Assembly (NCBI GenBank): GCA_035366835.1
Contig: DAOSIS010000040.1
Location: 1-28,454, forward strand
Length of the DNA stretch: 28,454 nt
From: UBA6109 sp035366835
GTDB taxonomy: Bacteria > Desulfobacterota > Syntrophia > Syntrophales > UBA6109
Direction: 5' to 3'
Below, piece by piece: positions 22,133 through 28,454 of this stretch. How positions within the stretch are numbered: the first letter of the stretch is position 1; each line of letters begins with the position of its first letter. The notes under the pieces were generated by a model. That model was not told where the DNA came from. It saw only the letters and a program-made list of their open reading frames with translations, and did not search any database. A program made the position numbers and the translations under genes.

Positions 22133-23959
22133 ATGGCGATTTTCGAATACGGCGAGTACCGGAACGAATACGATCCGCCCGACAACCTGGTGGAGATCTT
22201 CGAAAGCAGCGTCTCCCGGTATCCGGACAATCCGCTGATCGGCGAAAAAGACGACGCCGGGGTGTATCGATGGGTGACTTACCGCCAGATCGCGCTCCGG
22301 GTGAACAACCTGCGGGCAGGTCTGTCCGCGATCGGGGTCAAGGCGGGCGACGCCGTCGGGATCATCGCGAACAACCGGAAGGAGTGGCTGATCGGGGAGA
22401 TGGCCGTCCAGGGCCTGGGCGCCATGTACGTTCCCATGTACGAAAAAGAGCTGGTGTCGATGTGGAAATACATCGTCAGGGACGCCGAGATCAAGGTCCT
22501 CTTCGTATCGAAACCGGCGGTGCTGCAGAAGGTGAGGGACTTCCCGCGCGAAATCCCCGCGCTGAAACAAATCTTCCTGATCGAGGGCACGGGGGAGGAC
22601 TCCATGGAGGCGCTGGAGAGGAAAGGCGCGGAAAAGCCGGTCCCTTCCCGGAAGCCGAAGCATTCCGACATCGCCCTCCTGATCTACACCTCGGGCACCA
22701 CGGGCGAACCCAAGGGCGTTCTTCTTTCCCACGGCAATCTGGCGGAAAACGTCAAGGCGGGGCTCGCCTGGTTCACCAACCTGACCGAGAAAAGCCGGTG
22801 CATCTCCATGCTGCCCTGGGCGCACTCCTTCGGGATCACCGCCGATCTGCACGCCTTCCTCATGCGGGGCGCTTCCATCGGCATCATGGGGTCGGTGGAG
22901 ACCCTCATCGACGATCTGCCCAAGGTGCGGCCCACGTTCATGATCACCGTGCCCCGCATCTTCAACAAGGTCTACAACGGGGTATGGGCCAGGATGAGGG
23001 AAGCGGGCGGCCTGAAACTGAAGCTCTTCGAGATGGCGCTCGCGGCCGCGAAAGCCAAACGGGAGACGGGCAAGGTCGGCTTGCAATACAAGATCCTGGA
23101 CAGGATCGTGCTGAAGAAGATCCGGGACCGCTTCGGGGGATGCCTCGAGAACGCCGTCACCGGCAGCGCCCCCATGAACGTGGAGATCGCCAAGTTCTTC
23201 ATCGATGTCGGCATCCCGACCTACGACGCCTACGGCTTGAGCGAATGCTCTCCGGCCATCGCCATCAACTCGCCCCTGATGGGAAACCGCCTGGGTTCGG
23301 TCGGGAAACCGATCAACAAGACCAAGGTCGTGATCGACCGCTCGCGGACCGGCACAAGCGGCGCCGACGGGGAGATCCTCTGTTTCGGACCGCAGTGCAT
23401 GGTCGGCTACCACAAGAAGCCGGAGAAAACCAGGGAAGTGATCGTGGAGATGCGCGGCATGCGGGGGCTGCGCACCGGGGACCGCGGTTACCTCGACGAT
23501 GACGGCTTCCTGTACATCACCGGCCGGTTCAAGGAAGAGTACAAACTCGCGAACGGGAAATACGTCTATCCGGAAACCATCGAGCAGGAGATGAAGGTCC
23601 TGCCATGGATCCTGAACGCCGTCGTCGCCGGGGCGGGCCATGAATACAACGTGGGGTTGATCGTCCCGGACATGAAACTGCTGCAGCACCTGGCCGCCGA
23701 GATGAAACTGTCGGTCGCTCCGAAGGACCTCTTCGACCCCTCCAACCCCGTGAGCCAGAAATTCAAGGACCTGCTGACCGCCGAGGTCCAGAACCATCTC
23801 AGGAAAACGGTGGGATCCTACGAAATCCCGCGCAAATTCGCCTTCATCTTCGACGACTTCACGCTGGAGAACGGCATGCTGACCCAGACCATGAAGATCA
23901 AGCGGGGCGTGATCATGGAGAAATACGGGGACATGCTGGAGGAGCTTTACAGGAAGTAG
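22133..23959 (+). CDS. fadD: Long-chain acyl-CoA synthetase (AMP-forming)
   Basis: A 608-residue adenylate-forming enzyme that activates fatty acids to acyl-CoA with ATP. The P-loop-like motif YTSGTTGEPKG (185-195), the adenine-site motif YDAYGLSECSP (364-374) and TGDRGYLDDDGFLYITGRFKEEYKLANGKYVYP (448-480) are intact, including the acidic TGD and the GRFKEEYKL hinge seen in long-chain ligases. The start at 22133 follows GGAAATGGAAG; the in-frame region upstream has no family features. It is the only gene of its unit here and converges on the CDF transporter gene. Chain-length preference cannot be read from the sequence. The fadD symbol is used in the broad sense. Confidence 0.92.
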   Translation: MAIFEYGEYRNEYDPPDNLVEIFESSVSRYPDNPLIGEKDDAGVYRWVTYRQIALRVNNLRAGLSAIGVKAGDAVGIIANNRKEWLIGEMAVQGLGAMYVPMYEKELVSMWKYIVRDAEIKVLFVSKPAVLQKVRDFPREIPALKQIFLIEGTGEDSMEALERKGAEKPVPSRKPKHSDIALLIYTSGTTGEPKGVLLSHGNLAENVKAGLAWFTNLTEKSRCISMLPWAHSFGITADLHAFLMRGASIGIMGSVETLIDDLPKVRPTFMITVPRIFNKVYNGVWARMREAGGLKLKLFEMALAAAKAKRETGKVGLQYKILDRIVLKKIRDRFGGCLENAVTGSAPMNVEIAKFFIDVGIPTYDAYGLSECSPAIAINSPLMGNRLGSVGKPINKTKVVIDRSRTGTSGADGEILCFGPQCMVGYHKKPEKTREVIVEMRGMRGLRTGDRGYLDDDGFLYITGRFKEEYKLANGKYVYPETIEQEMKVLPWILNAVVAGAGHEYNVGLIVPDMKLLQHLAAEMKLSVAPKDLFDPSNPVSQKFKDLLTAEVQNHLRKTVGSYEIPRKFAFIFDDFTLENGMLTQTMKIKRGVIMEKYGDMLEELYRK

Positions 23960-24042
23960 GGAGGGGAGGGCCTGCGCGGCACGGGGGCGGGACACGGAGG
24001 AGGGACAGGGAAAAGGCCGTCGCGGCGGGCCGGCGGTCCACC

Positions 24043-25005
24043 CTACGCGGCGGACCTGCCTCGTTTGCCGGTGCACCGGCCGGCGGGGTGGGTGTGAACG
24101 TAGACCTTGCGCAGGAGGTCGATCCGCTTCAGCAGCTTCTTCTCCACGGACGTCGCGATGGCGTCGGCCTCGGCGACGCTGAGCGCCCCGTCGATGCAGA
24201 TCGTGATGTTCGCGACCAGATAGGGGCCGAACCGGTGGGCATGGATCTCCTCGACCTGCCGGACGACCACCTCGTCCGCCAGCGCCGCCTTGATCTGATC
24301 GGACAGGCCCCCGCTGGGCACGCTGTCCATCAGCTCGTCCGCCGCCTCCCGCAGGGTGTCGAGGCCGGTCTTCGCCACGATGATCGCGACCACTGCGCCG
24401 GCAAGGGGATCGGCCCACTCGATGCCGAGCATCGCCAGCAGGATGCCGGCGGCGGCCCCCAGGGAGGCGAAGATGTCGTTTCGGTGGTCGCGCGAGATGG
24501 CGATCACCGCAAGGTTTTTCGTGGCAATGCCCGCGGCGCGCGCCTGCAGCATGAGCGCGATCTTGATGCCGATCGTCGCGACGGCCGTGTAAAGCGCGAA
24601 CGCGCTGACCGCCTTGACCTCCGCCTTGCCGGTCATGAGGTCGAAGGCGTCGTTCACCGAATCCCAGAATATGGCGAGCCCGGTCGTGATGATGAACGCG
24701 CCCACCACGAGGGCGGCGATGGTCTCGTACTGGTAGTGGCCGTAGGGGTGTTCGGAGTCCGCCGGTTTTCCCGAGAGCCTGACGAACAGCATGACGACGA
24801 GAAAGTAGGCGACGTCGGAAATGGAGTTGACGCCGTCGGCAAGGAGTGCCCGGCTGTGGCCGAAGATGCCGACCCCGAGCTTTCCGACCGCGAGCAGCGC
24901 GTTGAACCCGAGGCCGAGGTTGACCACGAATTCGACCCTTTCCTGGCGCCGCGCGTGATGGGTGCCGGTGGAGGGACCGAGCGGGGAAGTTCCTGTCTGA
25001 TCCAT
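24043..25005 (-). CDS. Cation diffusion facilitator (CDF) metal exporter
   Basis: A 320-residue inner-membrane proton antiporter for divalent metals, with about six membrane helices and a cytoplasmic C-terminal domain containing EEIHAHRFGPYLVANITICIDG. The transport site in helix 2 reads ADGVNSISD (56-64): Asp57 and Asp64 are kept, but Asn60 replaces the His of Zn/Cd exporters. Helix 5 has SRDHRNDIFAS, with His and Asp. The loop EHPYGHYQYE is the family signature. The Asn version is associated with Mn or Fe-type CDFs, so the metal is not assigned. The ATG at 25005 follows AGGTGG; a longer in-frame start at 25092 lacks this. It is last in the mutase gene run. Confidence 0.92.
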   Translation of the reverse strand: MDQTGTSPLGPSTGTHHARRQERVEFVVNLGLGFNALLAVGKLGVGIFGHSRALLADGVNSISDVAYFLVVMLFVRLSGKPADSEHPYGHYQYETIAALVVGAFIITTGLAIFWDSVNDAFDLMTGKAEVKAVSAFALYTAVATIGIKIALMLQARAAGIATKNLAVIAISRDHRNDIFASLGAAAGILLAMLGIEWADPLAGAVVAIIVAKTGLDTLREAADELMDSVPSGGLSDQIKAALADEVVVRQVEEIHAHRFGPYLVANITICIDGALSVAEADAIATSVEKKLLKRIDLLRKVYVHTHPAGRCTGKRGRSAA

Positions 25006-25072
25006 GGAATCCACCTGTGAATCCGCGCCGAACGGGAAATCCCGTTCGGGTGCTTTTCTTTTGGGAACGGGG

Positions 25073-25636
25073 TCAGTGTTCGATGCCCGCACGGTCCTTG
25101 ATGCCGGCGTTGTAGTGGTGCTTGATCTCCCGGACCTCGCTCACCGTGTCGGCGATCTCGACAATCTCGGGGGGCGCGTAGCGGCCCGTGAGGATGAGGT
25201 CCAGCCCCGGGGGACGGTTGCGGACCAGCGAGAGGACGTCTTCGACGGAGATCAGCTTGAAGTCCATGGCAACGTTGATTTCGTCGAGGATGACCATGTC
25301 GTACCGGCCGGAGGCGATCACGTCCTTCGCCAAGTCCAGTCCGGAGCAGGCCATCTCGATGTCGACGGGGGCGGGCTTGCCGCGCATGACGAAGCTGTCC
25401 AGGCCGCAGCGGTGGATGGTGAGGAGGGGGAGGTATTTTTCGGCCGCCAGGAGCTCCCCGTACTTGCGGCCCTTCATGAACTGGACCATGCAGACCCGAT
25501 AGCCGTGGCCGATCGCCCGCAGGGCCTGACCCAGGGCCGCCGTGGTCTTTCCCTTGCCGTTGCCGGTGATGACGATCACGAGACCGCGGCGTCCCGCGCT
25601 CCCGGCCTTGTCTTCGGTGCGTTCCTCCGGTTTCAT
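25073..25636 (-). CDS. cobO: Cob(I)alamin adenosyltransferase, CobO/BtuR type
   Basis: A 187-residue ATP-binding enzyme that transfers adenosyl to cob(I)alamin, making adenosylcobalamin. The P-loop is GNGKGKTT (25-32). CMVQFMKG, YDMVILDEINVAMDFKLI and LDLILTGRYAPPEIVEIADTVSEVREIKHHYNAGI follow in the expected order; the last includes the KHxYxxGxxAxxGIEH-like end. The start overlaps the stop codon of the MeaB gene as ATGA, indicating tight coupling. It supplies the cofactor for the mutase encoded upstream. Confidence 0.94.
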   Translation of the reverse strand: MKPEERTEDKAGSAGRRGLVIVITGNGKGKTTAALGQALRAIGHGYRVCMVQFMKGRKYGELLAAEKYLPLLTIHRCGLDSFVMRGKPAPVDIEMACSGLDLAKDVIASGRYDMVILDEINVAMDFKLISVEDVLSLVRNRPPGLDLILTGRYAPPEIVEIADTVSEVREIKHHYNAGIKDRAGIEH

Positions 25637-26634
25637 TGCGCCGGCTCCTTGTCGCCGAAGCATTTCTTCAGGTACCGGGTGGCCACCTGCTCCGCGAGCG
25701 TGTAGGGATCGGACTCCTTTTTCAGAACCGCGTCCGCCATCTTCGTCATCTCGCCCGTTTCGACGAGCTCCCGGAGGACCGGCTCCAGGATCGAGGCGGT
25801 CAGCGATTCGTTGATCTCCAGAAGCGCCTTTCTCCGCAGGCGGTTCCCGATCAGGTCCGTGTCGATCAGGTGCCGGTAGTGTTCCCGGACCTTGTCGCTG
25901 AGCTCCTTGACGCCTTTCCGGAAGACCTCAGGCTCGAAGACGTTTTCCACCTTCACGACCGGCGGCCGCCAGCCGCCGGGGAAATCGCTGGCCATGGCGA
26001 GCATGAGCGTGATCTCGTTTTCCAGCTGGCGCGCCCCGGTCCTGTCCGCCTTGTTGATGACGAAGATGTCGGCGATCTCCATGATGCCCGCCTTGATCAC
26101 CTGGATGTCGTCGCCCATCCCCGGGACCAGGATCACGATCACCGTGTGGGCGTGATTGATGATCTCGACCTCCTGCTGGCCCGTCCCGACGGTCTCGATG
26201 ATGATCACGTCCTTCCCCATCGCATCCATCACATGGACGGCGTCGCCGACGGCCTTGGAGAGCCCGCCCAGGGCGCCGCGGGTGGCCAGGCTCCGGACGA
26301 AGACGCCCGGGTCTTCGGCATGCCGCTGCATGCGGATCCGGTCGCCGAGGATCGCCCCGCCGGTGAAGGGGCTTGTCGGATCCACGGCCAGGACGCCGAC
26401 CGTCTTTCCCTCCTCGCGGAAGGCGCTGATCAGGGCGTCTGCAAGCGTGCTCTTGCCTGCGCCCGGCGCGCCGGTCAGGCCGATGATGTGCGCCTTGCCC
26501 GTGAAGGGGTAGATGTGCTTGAGTTCCGATTTCGCCGCGGGAAGCTGGTCCTCCAGCCCGCGGATCAGGCGGGAGGCAGCGCGGACGTCCCCCTCCCGGA
26601 TCTTCTTTGCCTTGTCCATCTTGCCTTCCTTCAT
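25633..26634 (-). CDS. meaB: MeaB/ArgK-family GTPase, methylmalonyl-CoA mutase chaperone
   Basis: A 333-residue G3E P-loop GTPase that protects methylmalonyl-CoA mutase and gates cofactor delivery. Walker A is GAPGAGKST (55-63). VLAVDPTSPFTGGAILGDRIRM and VRSLATRGALGG are the switch-region hallmarks, IETVGTGQQEVEI is the Walker B region and NKAD the guanine-specificity motif. Two starts are possible: 26634 (GGAGAG upstream) and 26619 (GGAAGG upstream); the longer is given. It lies between the mutase small subunit and the adenosyltransferase, as expected for its role. Confidence 0.95.
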   Translation of the reverse strand: MKEGKMDKAKKIREGDVRAASRLIRGLEDQLPAAKSELKHIYPFTGKAHIIGLTGAPGAGKSTLADALISAFREEGKTVGVLAVDPTSPFTGGAILGDRIRMQRHAEDPGVFVRSLATRGALGGLSKAVGDAVHVMDAMGKDVIIIETVGTGQQEVEIINHAHTVIVILVPGMGDDIQVIKAGIMEIADIFVINKADRTGARQLENEITLMLAMASDFPGGWRPPVVKVENVFEPEVFRKGVKELSDKVREHYRHLIDTDLIGNRLRRKALLEINESLTASILEPVLRELVETGEMTKMADAVLKKESDPYTLAEQVATRYLKKCFGDKEPAQ

Positions 26635-26750
26635 GTTTTGCTCTCCGCCGTCTTGCAGAAGTCGAAACCCCCGGCGTACGCAGGTGAAGCGATGCAATCG
26701 GCTGTCAGGGCGGGGCCGCCGCGGCCCGGAGTCCGTCCCGAGAACCGCCT

Positions 26751-27191
26751 CTACGCCCCGCCTTCGGCGGCGTCCTTTCGCTTCGTCGCCTCAGGCGCAA
26801 CGTTGTCGCGCACCCAGGCGACGATGGAGTCGAGCGAGGCGCCCGGCGTGAAGATCGCCCGGATCCCCGCGTCGTAGAGTTGCTGAAAATCCCGATCCGG
26901 GATGATCCCGCCGCCGATCACCGGGATGTCGCCCGCTCCCTTCTCCCGCAGGAGCTCGACGACGCGGGGGAAGAGGTAGCTGTGGGCGCCGGACAGGCAG
27001 CTCAGCCCGACCAGATCCACGTCCTCCTGAACGGCGGCGGCGGCGATCTGCTCCGGGCTCTGGTGGCAACCCGTGTAGATCACCTCGAATCCCGCATCCC
27101 GGAAGCAGCGGGCGAGGACGCGGGCGCCCCGGTCGTGCCCGTCGAGCCCCGGCTTGGCGACCATGATGCGGATCTTGCGTTTAACGGTCAT
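26751..27191 (-). CDS. Methylmalonyl-CoA mutase small subunit (cobalamin-binding domain)
   Basis: A 146-residue B12-binding protein with the base-off/His-on signature: Asp17-x-His19-x-x-Gly22 (GLDGHDRG), Ser64-x-Leu66 (GLSCLSGAH) and GGG (93-95, VIGGGIIP). In many bacteria this is the C-terminal domain of one mutase chain; here it is a separate gene, the split form also common in archaea. It pairs with the large subunit encoded just upstream and separated by a repeat element. It could serve isobutyryl-CoA or ethylmalonyl-type mutases instead; methylmalonyl-CoA is favoured by the neighbouring large subunit. Confidence 0.93.
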   Translation of the reverse strand: MTVKRKIRIMVAKPGLDGHDRGARVLARCFRDAGFEVIYTGCHQSPEQIAAAAVQEDVDLVGLSCLSGAHSYLFPRVVELLREKGAGDIPVIGGGIIPDRDFQQLYDAGIRAIFTPGASLDSIVAWVRDNVAPEATKRKDAAEGGA

Positions 27192-27207
27192 GCCTTTCCC
27201 TCATCAG

Positions 27208-27354
27208 AGGCTGCTCAAAAATGCCCGGATGCAAGGCCTCTGTTGCTTCGACAGGCTCGGCATGACAAACCGTGGAGTTTGTCCTGAGCTTGTCGAAGGA
27301 TCGGACGGCGAGGGATGAAGAAAACGCCGCAGACGGGCGTTTTTCAGCAGCCTC
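27208..27354. repeat. MITE/REP-like palindromic element between the two mutase genes
   Basis: Terminal inverted repeats GAGGCTGCTCAAAAATGCCC (27208-27227) and its 18/20-matching reverse complement (27335-27354) bound a 147-bp element. Inside, a second imperfect palindrome has CTTCGACAGGCTC (27246-27258) against GAGCTTGTCGAAG (27286-27298), with GACAAAC/GTTTGTC on the inner side. This TTCGACAGGCTCAG type is a dispersed intergenic repeat in many bacteria. It has no coding capacity and ends 5 bases from the large-subunit stop codon. Confidence 0.8.
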
Positions 27355-27359
27355 CATAA

Positions 27360-28454
<1,095 letters not shown>

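Overview
This window looks like chromosomal DNA from a GC-rich, strictly anaerobic bacterium, most likely a Desulfobacterota/Deltaproteobacteria lineage (Syntrophales or Syntrophobacterales type). This is inferred from a pyruvate:ferredoxin oxidoreductase operon, a split B12-dependent methylmalonyl-CoA mutase with its chaperone, cobalamin uptake and adenosylation genes, and the gene order tadA, tRNA-Ser, tRNA-Ser, SRP RNA, dnaX, ybaB, recR. No rRNA gene or CRISPR array was seen.

Layout. 1-859: the 5' part of a LarA-type (nickel lactate racemase superfamily) gene on the minus strand, cut by the window edge. 1122-3460: a PilZ-domain protein and a beta-CASP metallo-beta-lactamase nuclease. 3489-5028 (minus): a TonB-like protein and a BtuF-like cobalamin-binding protein. 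5148-8820: tadA, tRNA-Ser(CGA), tRNA-Ser(GGA), SRP RNA, dnaX, ybaB/ebfC and recR. 8963-15408: a promoter with an operator-like palindrome, a roughly 210-nt leader, then porG, porD, porA, porB and three NuoE/NuoF/NuoG-like subunits, closed by a terminator. The order suggests that electrons from 2-oxoacid oxidation are passed to a NAD(H)-reactive flavoprotein module.

15430-21263 is an AT-richer accessory island. In its middle is a roughly 1.66-kb element (about 17150-18812): one tyrosine recombinase gene between long (about 330 bp), diverged inverted repeats. Each repeat carries a promoter-like site facing outward and an intrinsic-terminator hairpin. On both sides, genes point away from the element and look like integron gene cassettes. 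Stop codons lie inside or beside R''-like sites, and attC-like folded sequences or GTTAGGC/GTTACTC boxes lie at gene ends. Cargo: a lipoprotein, a DUF2971-like protein, an AbiGi-like protein, a frameshifted P-loop kinase and an Mrr-type endonuclease. No canonical IntI is present. This island is the most unusual part of the window.

21557-28454 returns to GC-rich core DNA. It holds a small unknown protein, a long-chain acyl-CoA synthetase, and a minus-strand run of methylmalonyl-CoA mutase large subunit (partial), a REP/MITE-like repeat, mutase small (B12) subunit, MeaB GTPase, cob(I)alamin adenosyltransferase and a cation diffusion facilitator. Together with the tonB/btuF pair this gives uptake, adenosylation, loading and use of cobalamin within one window, next to fatty-acid activation and pyruvate oxidation.
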